The translations under genes and the position numbers were made by a program. A stretch of 64,000 nucleotides of DNA from positions 124,001-188,000 of the forward strand of contig CAWGKI010000006.1 in the NCBI GenBank assembly GCA_963823095.1, in the 5' to 3' direction. Shown piece after piece: positions 54,812-64,000 of the stretch. The stretch's first letter is position 1, and each line of letters opens with the position of its first letter. The notes under the pieces were generated by a model. It was not told where the DNA came from. It saw only the letters and a program-made list of their open reading frames with translations, and made no database searches. This DNA is from CAIVVT01 sp963823095. Lineage in GTDB: Bacteria; Acidobacteriota; Terriglobia; Bryobacterales; Bryobacteraceae.

Positions 54812-57800
54812 CTAGTACGTCAGCTTCAGCGCGAACTGAATTTGGCGTGCAACCGCCGTACTGCGGATTGTTCCGAAGGCTGTGCTGGCCGCATCGCTGT
54901 TCGGGGCATTGAAGTTCGTGTGGTTCAGTGCGTTGAAGAACTCCGACCGGAACTGCAGCCGCATCCCTTCGGGACGCAGCGCGAAGTTCTTGAAGAGCCC
55001 AAGGTCCACCTGGTTCAATGGCAAAGCCCGTGCAATGTTCCTGCCGGCGTTGCCAAATGGATGGCTCGGATCGGTTTGAAGCTGCACGTTCTGCTTGTTG
55101 AAGTAGTTGTCCGTCGTCCAGTTCGAAGCCTGCACCGGGCCAGTCACGTTCGGACGGAACGCCTCCCCACCTTTCCAGGCCGCCAGATTGCCAACCGTCT
55201 GGAACGCGGAAGGAACCGATCCGCTCCACGACCGCAGGTTGATTGGAGGCGCGGACAGAGCGTTGTTGATCGCCGTGAATTCCCATCCGCCGAGGATATG
55301 TTCGAAAATGGCCGGCATGGACGTGCCATACTTTCGGCCGCGTCCGAGCGGAAGTTGATACACCACGCTCAGTACATCGACGAACTTCCGGTCGTACGTC
55401 GAGGAAGCTTTTTCGGCGGCCAGATTGTGAATGTCCTGCACACTCGACTGATTTCCGTTCTGATCGTCGAGCGCCTGCGTGCTGTTGTCCATCGCATGGG
55501 AATAGGTGAAGGAGTTGAGGAACATCAGCCCATGCGAGAACCGCCGCTCCGCTTTCACCTGCAGCCCGTTGTAGGTTGAATATCCACCGGTGTTGAACCA
55601 ACTGATTGCGCCGAAGCCTTGAATCGGTCTGCGGTTCAGAAGCGGCGTATTCGATGTCGGCGTGGCTTGTGGAACCGCCTGGTTGTAATCGCCCATCACC
55701 GGCAAGTAATCCGAATGGTTGCCAACGTACCCGATGTCGATGAGCACGTTGCCGGGCAGTTCACGCTGGATTGAGAAAAACCAGCTCTGCACGCGGGGGT
55801 CCGCCATGTCCTTCGGCATATAGAGAACGTTCGAAGTGCGCGGATTGAACTTCGAAGGATCGGTCATGCCGATCGGATAACCGGCGCTCGCGTTCAGAAA
55901 AGCCGGAGAAAGCGGATCCGTCTGGCTCACCTGGGCGATCACCACCTGCGGACCGTTGATCCCGAGCAAATCGCCGCTGCCCATGCGGTTCTGGTGGACA
56001 TAACTCATGCCATATCCGCCGCGCAGCACCGTCTTCGGCAGCACGCTGTAGGCGAACCCCAGCCGCGGAGCGAAGTCCTTGTAGTACGGGTTGATCCGCG
56101 TGCGATCGTAGATGCTGCCGTTCTTGGCGAGCAGCATCGCGTTCGACATCGGATCGTAATTCGACAGCGCATTGTCGCGCTCCCAGCGTGGCGTTGCGAA
56201 CTCGTAACGTAAGCCTGCGTTCAATGTCAGTTTGGATGACACGTGGAAATCGTCCTGCACATAGCCGAAGTGCTCGTGCTGGCGGTAGTTGCCAATCCGG
56301 TTTGTCGACAGCGCAAAGCCGCTTCGCAACCCGAACAGGAAGTCGGCCAGCGAGTAACTGCTGGCGTCGCTGGCGATCGTGCAGCCCGTCGCCTGGCCCA
56401 GTTGAGCGCAGGTTGGCTTAGTGAAGCTGCCCAGATATTGGTCGGTGCCGTACATCGGGTTCACATCGAGCACCTGCGTGCGGATGACGACATTCTCATA
56501 GCCGAAGCGCAGCGAGTGCCGTCCAAAGATCTTCGAATAGTTGAGCTTCGAGTCGAAGCTCAGCGGATTTTGGAACTGCGGGATGGTCGCCTGGCGGCCA
56601 AGACCTGTGAGTCCCTGCAGAGAGATCGGCAGCAGCCCGCCCGCCAACACCCCATCGCTGGGAAGTCCAGGAATTCCGTAGGCTTGGAGCATATCCGGCT
56701 GGCCCAGGAACGGCGGCTGTTTCCCCGCATTCATCCGCGATACGCCGAAACGCGCTTCGAGCACCGACGTCGAGCTTGTCGTCCACGTATACGCCGCGGT
56801 CCCCTGTTGACTGAGCACCCACAGCACAGTCCCGTTCCCGCCGGAAGGTCCCGGGAAGCTCGAATCCTGGTTCTGATTCCGCTTGCTCTGGCCGACGCGA
56901 ATGAAGCCCGACATCGTCGGCTTGATCTGGGCATCGAGCTTGGCGTCGAGCTTATCGGCATATGCGCGATCACCCGACAATTGCTGGTAATTGTTGGTCC
57001 GCCCGGACGTGAGCGGTGTTGGCAGCGCGCCCAACACCTGGCGTGCGAAGGGCGTGATGTCGTTCACTGGAATCGGAGTGTTCGCCGGATAGATCGCGCC
57101 AGTCTGCGGGTTGCGCACGGTTACCGGGAAGATTCCCATGCGGTCGTTCAGCGATGGCAGACTGGAAAACGCCCGGTTGCGCTGCACGTTCCGGAAGCCC
57201 TCGTAGTCGCCGAAGAAGAAGATCTTGTTTCGCACGATCGGTGTGCCGAAATTGCCTCCGAACTGGTTCTGCGCCAGTGTCGGCTTCATGTAATTTGCCG
57301 GGCGCGCGCCGAAGATGAATCCGGCCGCGTTGAACTGGGTGTTGCGCAAAAATTCGTAGCCCGTCGCGTGAAACTGATTCGTGCCCGAGCGCATGGCGAC
57401 GTTGATCGTCGCGCCGCCGCTGCGTCCAAACTCCGCGCTGTAGTTGTTCGTCACCACCTGGTACTCCACCACGGAGTCGGGTGGCGGCTGGCTGACCTGG
57501 TTTGAGAAGCCCTGGTTGCTCGTGCCGTAAGCGTTGTTGTCGACGCCATCGAGCAAATAATTGTTATACGTGCTGCGAAGGCCATTCACGATGAAAGAGC
57601 CCTCGCGCGACCCGGACGATGGCGACTTGATCACGCCCGTGTTCAGCAACGCGAGATCGGAATAGGCTCGTCCATTCAATGGCAGTTCCGCGATCGCCGT
57701 GCCGTTGATCACCTGACCGCGTTCGCTGGAATCCGATTGCACCAGCGACGCCGCGCCGGTCACTTCCACGGATTCGCTGGTCGCGCTAACCGCGAGTGAC

Positions 57801-58129
57801 AGGTCCACGCGCTGGCGTGCTCCGACGTTCACCCGCACATCTTTCGCCAGAACCTTCGTAAAGCCGGTGGCCTCGGCCGCCACTGTGTATACACCGGGCT
57901 TCACGTTAGAGAAGCTGTAGGTTCCATCATCCGTCGTCAGGGTACTCACGCCGATCCCGGTATCCTGATTGCTCAGCGCAACGACCGACCGTGCGACTAC
58001 GGCGCCACTGGCGTCTCGAATCGTGCCGAGAACGTCGGCGGTATCGAACTGTGCCCATAACGCGCTGGAGCTAGCCAGCGCCAGAATAAGTAATCCACTT
58101 GGGAGTTTTCGAAGGAAACTGTTTGGCAT
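54812..58129 (-). CDS. Oar-type TonB-dependent receptor
   Basis: A 1105-residue outer-membrane receptor of the Oar-like class abundant in Acidobacteriota. A signal peptide (LLILALASSSALWAQ) precedes a carboxypeptidase regulatory-like domain (ADVLGTIRDASGAVVARSVVALSNQDTGIGVSTLTTDDGTYSFSNVKPGVYTV, about residues 30-110). Then come the plug (LPLNGRAYSDLALLNTGV; VNGLRSTYNNYLLDGVDNNAYGTSN) and a 22-strand barrel ending with the aromatic terminus QIQFALKLTY (final residue Tyr). Such receptors take up polysaccharide fragments or other large ligands using TonB. It is transcribed divergently from the glycerophosphodiesterase gene with 112 bases between the starts. The ligand is unknown. Confidence 0.88.
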   Translation of the reverse strand: MPNSFLRKLPSGLLILALASSSALWAQFDTADVLGTIRDASGAVVARSVVALSNQDTGIGVSTLTTDDGTYSFSNVKPGVYTVAAEATGFTKVLAKDVRVNVGARQRVDLSLAVSATSESVEVTGAASLVQSDSSERGQVINGTAIAELPLNGRAYSDLALLNTGVIKSPSSGSREGSFIVNGLRSTYNNYLLDGVDNNAYGTSNQGFSNQVSQPPPDSVVEYQVVTNNYSAEFGRSGGATINVAMRSGTNQFHATGYEFLRNTQFNAAGFIFGARPANYMKPTLAQNQFGGNFGTPIVRNKIFFFGDYEGFRNVQRNRAFSSLPSLNDRMGIFPVTVRNPQTGAIYPANTPIPVNDITPFARQVLGALPTPLTSGRTNNYQQLSGDRAYADKLDAKLDAQIKPTMSGFIRVGQSKRNQNQDSSFPGPSGGNGTVLWVLSQQGTAAYTWTTSSTSVLEARFGVSRMNAGKQPPFLGQPDMLQAYGIPGLPSDGVLAGGLLPISLQGLTGLGRQATIPQFQNPLSFDSKLNYSKIFGRHSLRFGYENVVIRTQVLDVNPMYGTDQYLGSFTKPTCAQLGQATGCTIASDASSYSLADFLFGLRSGFALSTNRIGNYRQHEHFGYVQDDFHVSSKLTLNAGLRYEFATPRWERDNALSNYDPMSNAMLLAKNGSIYDRTRINPYYKDFAPRLGFAYSVLPKTVLRGGYGMSYVHQNRMGSGDLLGINGPQVVIAQVSQTDPLSPAFLNASAGYPIGMTDPSKFNPRTSNVLYMPKDMADPRVQSWFFSIQRELPGNVLIDIGYVGNHSDYLPVMGDYNQAVPQATPTSNTPLLNRRPIQGFGAISWFNTGGYSTYNGLQVKAERRFSHGLMFLNSFTYSHAMDNSTQALDDQNGNQSSVQDIHNLAAEKASSTYDRKFVDVLSVVYQLPLGRGRKYGTSMPAIFEHILGGWEFTAINNALSAPPINLRSWSGSVPSAFQTVGNLAAWKGGEAFRPNVTGPVQASNWTTDNYFNKQNVQLQTDPSHPFGNAGRNIARALPLNQVDLGLFKNFALRPEGMRLQFRSEFFNALNHTNFNAPNSDAASTAFGTIRSTAVARQIQFALKLTY

Positions 58130-58241
58130 TGTGACCGAGAATAGCGTGGCTGCGCTTACAACCCGTTTCGCCTTGGTGAATGTTGTATTTCTTTCAACTG
58201 TAATCCTGCTTTCACGTCGCCCATGTAGGATGACGGATGAT

Positions 58242-59196
58242 ATGAACAGATCCCTTCGGAGTCTTTACCTGCCTCTTGCACTCTTGACCATCGCCGGCGG
58301 CCTCTCCGCCGCCGACGCGCCGCGCGGCATCGAGGTTCAAGGGCATCGTGGCGCTCGCGCCTCACGGCCGGAAAACACGATCCCCGCGTTCGAATACGCC
58401 ATCGCCGCCGGAGCGGACGCGCTCGAGCTCGACATGTCCGTAACCAAGGACAACGTAATCGTGGTCTCCCACGATCCAATCGTGCGGTCGCCTATCTGCA
58501 GCGGCCCGCGGGAGCGCGCGATCATCCACGACCTCACTCTCGCGGAATTGAAGCAGTGGGATTGTGGCGCTATTCGGAATCCGGGATTCCCCGATCAACA
58601 GACTGTCCCGGGAACGCGCATGCCGACGCTCGATGAAGTCTTCGCACTCGCGCCAAAAGGCAAGTTCCGTTTTAACATCGAAACGAAAATCATGGCCCGC
58701 CGCCTCGGCGACGCGGAGATCAACGCCACGCTGAAGCGCGCCGGAATCGATCCGGAAAGTCCTCAGGGCAAGGACGCGCGCGCCACCTTGTCCAGTCTTG
58801 GACCGGACGTGACTCCTCCCCCCGAGGAATTCGCCCGCCTGGTGCTCGATAGGATTCGCGCGCACCACCTGGAGAATCGCGTGATCCTGCAGTCGTTCGA
58901 TTTCCGCACACTTCACGCCATGAAGATGCTCGCGCCGGAAATCCAGCTCGCGGCCCTCTATGGCGGGCCGCCGCGCGATTTTGTCGAGATCGCTCGCGAA
59001 GCGGACGCGCAGATCGTAGTCGCCCACTTACCAGCTAGTCACGCCGGAGCAGGTGAAAGCCGCTCACGCGGCCGGACTTCAGGTGATCCCTTGGACCGCG
59101 AACAAACCCGAAGAGTGGGACCGCCTGATCGCAGCCGGCGTCGACGCGATCATTACCGACGACCCCGCCGGCCTCATCCGCCACCTGAAACGCTGA
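58242..59196 (+). CDS. Secreted glycerophosphodiester phosphodiesterase (frameshift near 59028)
   Basis: A GDPD-family TIM barrel of about 317 residues with a signal peptide (SLYLPLALLTIAGGLSAADAP). Catalytic motifs are VQGHRGARASRPENTIPAFEYAI (HR and E-N) and ALELDMSVTKDNVIVVSHDP (E, D and H). KFRFNIETK carries the later glutamate. After an extra T at about 59028-59029, the C-terminal part YQLVTPEQVKAAHAAGLQVIPWTANKPEEWDRLIAAGVDAIITDDP continues in the next frame to a stop at 59194-59196. The enzyme releases glycerol-3-phosphate from deacylated phospholipids, a phosphate and carbon source. The ATG at 58242 is favoured over one at 58230. A terminator-like hairpin follows at 59223-59264. Confidence 0.85.
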
Positions 59197-59222
59197 AGCG
59201 CACGATGCGCGCCGCGTGAAGC

Positions 59223-59264
59223 AAGGGCCAATGGGACACGGTCTACGTTGCCCCCTTGGCCCTT
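59223..59264 (+). terminator. Hairpin after the GDPD gene
   Basis: AAGGGCCAA (59223-59231) and TTGGCCCTT (59256-59264) are perfect arms 27 bases after the stop, with a 24-base loop. A factor-independent terminator or a processing hairpin is plausible. Confidence 0.45.
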
Positions 59265-59278
59265 TCCGCGATGTTCCG

Positions 59279-59299
59279 CTGGCGGTGTTTGACCGCCAG
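59279..59299. repeat. Perfect small hairpin in the GDPD-receptor gap
   Basis: CTGGCGGT (59279-59286) and ACCGCCAG (59292-59299) with a 5-base loop. A second palindrome, CCCGCC-CA-GGCGGG, lies at 59386-59399. Their style recalls the compound elements at 751-814 and 39159-39267, but no outer stem was found. Confidence 0.4.
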
Positions 59300-59816
59300 T
59301 TCGACCTCGCCGCCGTCCCCGCCGCAGCCTCCACGACCCCGGTCAGCGCCTCCAGCCGTCCCTGCTTTGCCAGATCCGCTCGCGTCCCGCCCAGGCGGGT
59401 GAGTCTACCGCCTTCTATCCTTCAATTGGTGGTTGCGTCCGCTTCACGCGAGTTGCATCCGCGCGCACCCCGATTATGGCTATCTGACGATTCCATTCAT
59501 TCTGTTGTATTCAGACCTTAATCTCTTGGTTATGCGCGGGATCAATCCTTGCTAGTGAGGTTGGTCCCGCATGTCCTGCTGGGTACTGAATCCTTTCGAT
59601 CTCTTCTGACTTTCTGTCTGCCGGTTCCTTCGCGGACCGAGGTTTGTTTGCCAGGCGGTGAAACCACTGGGCCGTTCGAAATTGTGGCGCCGAACGGCAT
59701 GGCATGGCGGTTTGGGGTTCAGGGAGGCCGCTGCGATCCGGTCCGGCGCCAAAGCACCGGCACTCGATCATAACTCGAAACCGCTGTAGTTCCCCGCGGC
59801 TGGTGTGAGGCCGCAA
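59300..59816. other. Remainder of the GDPD-receptor intergenic region
   Basis: Apart from the small hairpins noted, this stretch of about 500 bases has no gene, promoter or repeat that I can defend. It presumably contains the promoter of the downstream receptor. Confidence 0.4.
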
Positions 59817-59861
59817 CGCCGGACAAGCGACGCGGACAGGTGAAGTCGCGCTCGTCCGGCG
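59817..59861 (+). promoter_or_regulatory. Two-part stem in the 5' leader of the receptor gene
   Basis: CGCCGGAC (59817-59824) pairs with GTCCGGCG (59854-59861), and inside it GCGAC (59827-59831) pairs with GTCGC (59845-59849). The structure ends 37 bases before the ATG at 59899, close enough to affect message stability or translation. I do not recognise a known riboswitch class. Confidence 0.4.
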
Positions 59862-59898
59862 CGCTTGTAAAGGGCAGTTGATTTCTTCCGGGGTCTTT

Positions 59899-62868
59899 AT
59901 GAAAACAACGATTCAACGATTCTCATTTTTCTTGGCGGCTCTGCTGCTGGCCTCTTTGTCTTATGGCCAGGACCGAGCCACCATACGTGGCACCGTAACC
60001 GATGCGTCCGGTGGGGTAGTAGCAGGGACGCACGTAGTATTGACATCGCCCGCAATCGGTCTGCACCGCGAGACGCTGAGCGGATCGGTCGGCATCTACG
60101 AGTTCTCGTCACTGCCTGTCGGCGCTTATCAAGTGGAGATCACCAAGGTAGGATTCCGCCCCGTGACGGTAAGCGACATCGTCCTGCAGTATGCCGAGAA
60201 TCGAACCGTCGACGCGCAACTGGCGGTCGGCTCGGCATCGGAAAAAGTCGAAGTGGTTGCTTCGCTGGAAGGGCTGAACCGGGCCAACGCGGAAGTCAGT
60301 TCGGTGGTCGACTCGAACCAGATGCGGGAGTTGCCGATCAATGGCCGGAACTGGGCCGAACTCTCCTTGCTGGCCAACGGCGCCGTCAACTATGGCGACG
60401 GGTCTCAGCGCAGCATCCGTTTTAATGGTCACTCTCTCGATGATGGCAACGTGACGCTGGACGGCATCGACGCCACGGGCGTGCAGGAGCAGACCATGAA
60501 ATCCGACACCCGCCTCGCAGTTGCCATCGACGCGATCTCGGAATTTCGAGTTACGACTGGCGTCTATACCGCGGAGAGCGGCTCAGCCGCCGGCGCGCAG
60601 ATCAACGTCGTCTCCAAGACTGGAACCAACGACATGCACGGCAGTGCGTTTTATGCCGTGCGCAACGATGCGTTGGACGCCCGTTCGCCCTTTGACGGCG
60701 CCACTCTCCCGCCATTCACGCTGAATCAATTCGGCGCCAGCCTGGGCGGCGCCGTGGTGAAAAACAAAGCCTTCTACTTCGCGAACTTCGAAGGGCTGGA
60801 CCAGCACTTGGGCCACAGCTTCATCAACTTCGTTCCAAACGCGGCTTTCCGCGCCAGCGTTCTGGCAAAGTCGCCCGCGATGGCGCCGCTGGTGAATCCC
60901 TATCCGGCGGGACAAATACCGGTCGACAGCATCTCCGATCAGGTGACCCTGGTTAAGAACGACCAGATTCGCGAGGATTCCGGGTTGATCCGCTTCGATT
61001 ACCGCTTCACGGATAAGGACTCGATGTACGTTCGCTACAACATCGATAACGCCTACGCTGACACTCCGCAGGACGCTCTGGGCACACGCAACGTGGTGCC
61101 CGTCATCCCACAGAACCTCGCCGTGCAATACCAGAAGCTGATATCGCCAACCCTGATCAACGAGGTCAAGTTCGGCTGGAATCACGTGAACTACCACAAC
61201 TGGACCTACGGCACGGCGCCCGTTTCCACCAGCCCGGCAAGCTTCGACGGATTGAGCAGCAATTCGCTGGACACCGAGGTCGGCACTACGCTTTCGTTCA
61301 TCGACAACATCACGAAGATCGTCGGCCGCCACACCTTCAAGGCCGGCGTCGATGTGCGGCGCGTCATGCTCGACAATTCGGGCAACACCATCACGACGCA
61401 ATCGATCGCCTACGCCACCGACCAGGATTTCATCGACAACGTCGCCAATTCCGCCAGCTACCTCCAGGGCGAGGGCATCGCGCAAAGCCGCCACACCATG
61501 TATATGGGCTATCTCCAGGACGAGTTCAAAGTGACTCCGAACCTCACTCTCAACCTGGGCCTGCGCTACGAGTTTTACTCCGTCGTGCATGAAATCCACA
61601 ACCACTCGGCGGTTGTCGATATCGCCGGTTGCGGCGGTTACTGCCCGCCCGGAACTCCCTACTACTCCCCCAACACCCATGACTTCGGTCCACGCGTCGG
61701 ACTCGCCTGGGCGCCTGCGTTCCTCCATGGCAAGACGACCATTCGCACGGGCTTTGGCATCTACTACGGCCAAAACCAGAATGACGATTTCAGCGATGCG
61801 GCCGAAAGCTTCGTCCCGCGCTACGCGTGGACCAGTTCCGACACGCCGAACCTCAGCTTTCCGCTCAACCAGTTCGTAAATCCCCAGAATGCGCTCTTTT
61901 CGCCCAAGGCCATCGCCCGCGACCGCAAGGACGGCTCCTACAACAACTGGGACTTCATGATTCAGCACGAACTGCCCAAGGGCTTCGTCGCGCAAGTCGG
62001 CTATATCGGATCGAAAGGGACGCATCTGTTCGACAAGTACACGGTGAATCTGATCGATCCAACAACCGGCAAGCGCCCCCTGTCGCAGTTCAGCTCCTTC
62101 GGATTGAAGGCCAACACCGGCAACGACAACTTCAACGCGTTGCAGGCGCAGATCCAGCGCCGCTTCAAGAACGGCTTCCTGCTGCAGAGCAACTACATGT
62201 GGTCGCACGGCATCGCGGACGCTTCTATCGGCGCCGGCGAAGGCGTGAGCTTCCAGAACATGTCCTGCCGCGCCTGCGACCGCAGCAGCACCAGCATCGA
62301 CGTGCGCCACTACTTCACGGCTAACGCCGTGTATGAACTGCCGTTCGGCAAAGGTAAGCCCTTCGCTCGCAGCGGCGCTGCCGCCGCCATCCTCGGCGGT
62401 TGGGAATTGGCGGGAATCGCCAGCGCTCGCACCGGCCTGCCGATCAACATCACCACCTCGCGCAAGGCGAACGTGATGCTTGACGGCAACACCTCCGGCC
62501 AACGGCCCAACTACGTCCTGGGGCAGGACATCTATGCCGCCAACCAGACCATCGACAACTGGTTCAACAAGGCGGCCTTCTCAACGCCCGCGAAGTTCAC
62601 CTGGGGCAACCTGGGCCGCTACATTGGCAACGGCCCCGGCGCTCTGGAGTTCGACACCACCCTGCAGCGCAAGTTTCGCATCACCGAGAAAATCGCATTC
62701 AACCTGCGCGCAACCGCCTATAACCTGGCCAATCACCCGATTTACTCGAATCCCTCGGGCAACTCTTCTTCGTCCAGCTTTGGGCAAATCACGAGCATCG
62801 TCAACGACGGCGCGACCGGATCCGGCGCTCCGCGCCGCATCGAGTTCATGCTGCGAACCGACTTCTAG
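59899..62868 (+). CDS. Oar-type TonB-dependent receptor
   Basis: A 989-residue receptor, a distant paralogue of the one at 54812-58129. Features are a signal peptide (FSFFLAALLLASLSYGQ), a carboxypeptidase regulatory-like domain (ATIRGTVTDASGGVVAGTHVVLTSP to about residue 95), a plug (MRELPINGRNWAELSLLANG; LDDGNVTLDGIDATGVQEQ; FRVTTGVYTAESGSAAGAQINVVSKTGTN), and a barrel ending RRIEFMLRTDF with the terminal aromatic residue. Two cysteine pairs, in GCGGYCPPG and SCRACD, may form external disulfides. The ATG at 59899 follows GGGG by five bases; an in-frame TTG at 59878 is less likely. A leader stem precedes it, and a long perfect hairpin follows the stop. Confidence 0.88.
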   Translation: MKTTIQRFSFFLAALLLASLSYGQDRATIRGTVTDASGGVVAGTHVVLTSPAIGLHRETLSGSVGIYEFSSLPVGAYQVEITKVGFRPVTVSDIVLQYAENRTVDAQLAVGSASEKVEVVASLEGLNRANAEVSSVVDSNQMRELPINGRNWAELSLLANGAVNYGDGSQRSIRFNGHSLDDGNVTLDGIDATGVQEQTMKSDTRLAVAIDAISEFRVTTGVYTAESGSAAGAQINVVSKTGTNDMHGSAFYAVRNDALDARSPFDGATLPPFTLNQFGASLGGAVVKNKAFYFANFEGLDQHLGHSFINFVPNAAFRASVLAKSPAMAPLVNPYPAGQIPVDSISDQVTLVKNDQIREDSGLIRFDYRFTDKDSMYVRYNIDNAYADTPQDALGTRNVVPVIPQNLAVQYQKLISPTLINEVKFGWNHVNYHNWTYGTAPVSTSPASFDGLSSNSLDTEVGTTLSFIDNITKIVGRHTFKAGVDVRRVMLDNSGNTITTQSIAYATDQDFIDNVANSASYLQGEGIAQSRHTMYMGYLQDEFKVTPNLTLNLGLRYEFYSVVHEIHNHSAVVDIAGCGGYCPPGTPYYSPNTHDFGPRVGLAWAPAFLHGKTTIRTGFGIYYGQNQNDDFSDAAESFVPRYAWTSSDTPNLSFPLNQFVNPQNALFSPKAIARDRKDGSYNNWDFMIQHELPKGFVAQVGYIGSKGTHLFDKYTVNLIDPTTGKRPLSQFSSFGLKANTGNDNFNALQAQIQRRFKNGFLLQSNYMWSHGIADASIGAGEGVSFQNMSCRACDRSSTSIDVRHYFTANAVYELPFGKGKPFARSGAAAAILGGWELAGIASARTGLPINITTSRKANVMLDGNTSGQRPNYVLGQDIYAANQTIDNWFNKAAFSTPAKFTWGNLGRYIGNGPGALEFDTTLQRKFRITEKIAFNLRATAYNLANHPIYSNPSGNSSSSSFGQITSIVNDGATGSGAPRRIEFMLRTDF

Positions 62869-62877
62869 CGGCGCAAT

Positions 62878-62925
62878 GGCCATCCAGGCTTCGCGCAGCA
62901 CGATTTGCGCGAAGCCTGGATGGCC
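62878..62925 (+). terminator. Perfect 19-bp stem-loop after the receptor gene
   Basis: 62878-62896 and 62907-62925 are exact reverse complements (19 bases) with a 10-base loop (AGCACGATTT), starting nine bases after the stop codon. The stem is strong enough to terminate or stabilise the 3' end, although no T-run follows. Confidence 0.7.
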
Positions 62926-63029
62926 TCCAACCGGAGGGCAACGAGTCAGCAAGAAAGCGAAGCCCCGTTGCCCCACTCTTGTCTTATGGATCTTAAACAG
63001 CCAAAGTTGAAGCAACAGAAAGCACGAAC

Positions 63030-64000
63030 ATGATCAAACCGTTTCGCCGTTTTGCTACGGCGCTTGCCGTCCTCGGCCTCCTTCTCATCCTTGGTGTTCA
63101 TCTTCTTTGCGCTCCGAGCGCACCCGCTCCGGTTGGTTCCATTCCATCCCGGATTATTCTCACCTGGTCTGGCGATCCCGCTACAACCCAGTCCGTAACC
63201 TGGCAGACCACAACCGCTCTATCCACTCCCCAGGCGCAGGTGGCCAAATCTTCGCCCCACCCGAATTTCGCCGACAAGGCGACGACGGTTCCGGGCACGG
63301 TCACTTCGACGGCGGAACCCGGCCGCTACGTCGCTAAGCTCACCGGGCTCGATCCCGCGACGCAGTATCTCTACCGCGTCGGCGACGGAAAAGCTTGGAG
63401 CGAGTGGAACGCTTTCCGCACCGCTTCGGCCAAGCCCGAAGCCGTTCTGCTTCATCTATGTCGGGGACGCGCAGAACAACATCAAATCGATGTGGTCCCG
63501 AACCATTCGTGCAGCCTACGCGAAGGCGCCGGATGCGCGCTTCATCGCGCACGCCGGCGACCTGGTGGCCGAAGGATATGACGAGCGCCTCTGGGGCGAG
63601 TGGAGCGACGCGCTCGGTTTCATCAGCGCCACCGTTCCCAGTCTGCCCGTCCCGGGCAACCACGATCTTCACCGCGCGCCAGGCTCGCCCGATGCCAAGT
63701 CAACGCTCAGCGTGTCGCCGATTTGGAACATGCAGTTCGCCCTGCCGGACAATGGCCCGGACGCTCCGGAGCTGAAAGGGCAAAGCTACTTCATGGACTA
63801 TCAGGGCGTGCGGTTCATCGCTCTCGACGTGAACGTATTTGCGAACGAAGCATTCGACTCACAGGCAAAACAGCGCGTCTGGGATGCCCAAGTGAACTGG
63901 TTGAATAAGATCCTGGCCAGCAACCCGAACCACTGGACCATTGTGGTTCAACACCAGCCGCTATTCGCCATGGCCAAGGGACGCGACTACCAGGAGATGC
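63030..64000 (+). CDS. Purple acid phosphatase-like metallophosphoesterase, 5' part (frameshift near 63442)
   Basis: The gene runs off the right edge. The N-terminal signal or anchor helix (FATALAVLGLLLILGVHLLCAP) is followed by a fibronectin-III-like domain typical of purple acid phosphatases (PSRIILTWSGDPATTQSVTWQTT; LTGLDPATQYLYRVGDG). A one-base shift near 63442 then moves the catalytic domain to another frame. That domain contains IYVGDAQ (first metal Asp), HAGDLVAEGYDE, PVPGNHD and VVQHQPLF. These two-metal enzymes hydrolyse phosphomonoesters outside the cytoplasm, consistent with the nearby GDPD gene. The cysteine at the end of the helix could be a lipobox. The C-terminal remainder is outside the window. 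Confidence 0.82.

Noticed and set aside
60583..62502. A 639-codon open frame antisense to the second TonB-dependent receptor
   Set aside because: It mirrors the third-position GC pattern of the receptor gene, has no recognisable domain, and the sense strand encodes a complete receptor. The long antisense frame at 56243-57505 was dismissed for the same reason.

Overview
The window most likely comes from an Acidobacteriota genome, class Terriglobia/Solibacteres (Bryobacter/Solibacter-like). This is an inference from gene content: GC-rich DNA, two very large Oar-type TonB-dependent receptors with an N-terminal carboxypeptidase-like domain, Tat-exported Gfo/Idh/MocA dehydrogenases and sugar isomerases, MacB-type permeases, and NtrC-type two-component pairs. 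No rRNA, tRNA, CRISPR array, transposase or phage gene was recognised.

Layout. 0-5.6 kb: the start of a type II NADH dehydrogenase, a TonB protein, a VTT/DedA-like membrane protein, and a two-gene operon of Tat-exported sugar catabolic enzymes. 5.6-12.4 kb: a TetR regulator with two matching palindromic operators, then a Tat-exported molybdenum hydroxylase (PaoABC-like) followed by a FdnI-like cytochrome b and a small unknown protein. 12.5-20.1 kb (minus strand): a complete six-subunit relative of the Hyf/Hyc membrane hydrogenase and complex I. Its large subunit has lost all four nickel-site cysteines, and its fused ferredoxin domain has lost exactly one of two clusters. It is best read as an energy-converting hydrogenase-related (Ehr) complex, not a hydrogenase. 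20.7-26.9 kb (minus): a five-gene glycosyltransferase cluster for a surface polysaccharide. 27.3-31.7 kb: a secreted GH92 mannosidase, an HDOD protein and another Tat-exported isomerase.

31.9-36.9 kb (minus): a tightly overlapping operon of a secreted unknown protein, a small membrane protein, an exported CHAT-domain protease-like protein, and a Sel1-repeat protein. 37.3-39.1 kb: a DUF885 peptidase. 39.4-46.7 kb (minus): an operon for a MacA/LolD/FtsX-type export pump ending in its own NtrC-type regulator and histidine kinase. 47.1-54.5 kb (plus): an L,D-transpeptidase, an SPFH protein, an unknown secreted protein, and an orphan solute-binding protein translationally coupled to a second kinase/NtrC pair. 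The divergent gap between these two operons holds a GG-N10-GC sigma-54-like promoter and a large symmetric dyad. 54.8-64 kb: two TonB-dependent receptors, a glycerophosphodiester phosphodiesterase and the start of a purple-acid-phosphatase-like enzyme, together suggesting phosphate and organic-polymer scavenging.

Many genes (aldehyde oxidase large subunit, Hyf large subunit, CHAT, both kinases, a response regulator, ABC ATPase and permease, GDPD, phosphatase) are split by single-base shifts with intact domains continuing in another frame, densest at 40-54 kb. Because the damage hits unrelated essential-looking domains and at least two breaks sit in C/G homopolymers, uncorrected sequencing indels are the simplest explanation. 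Such genes are annotated over their full extent with the break noted. Non-coding DNA contains several unusual nested palindromic elements (751-814, 39159-39267, 45340-45417, 46958-47000).
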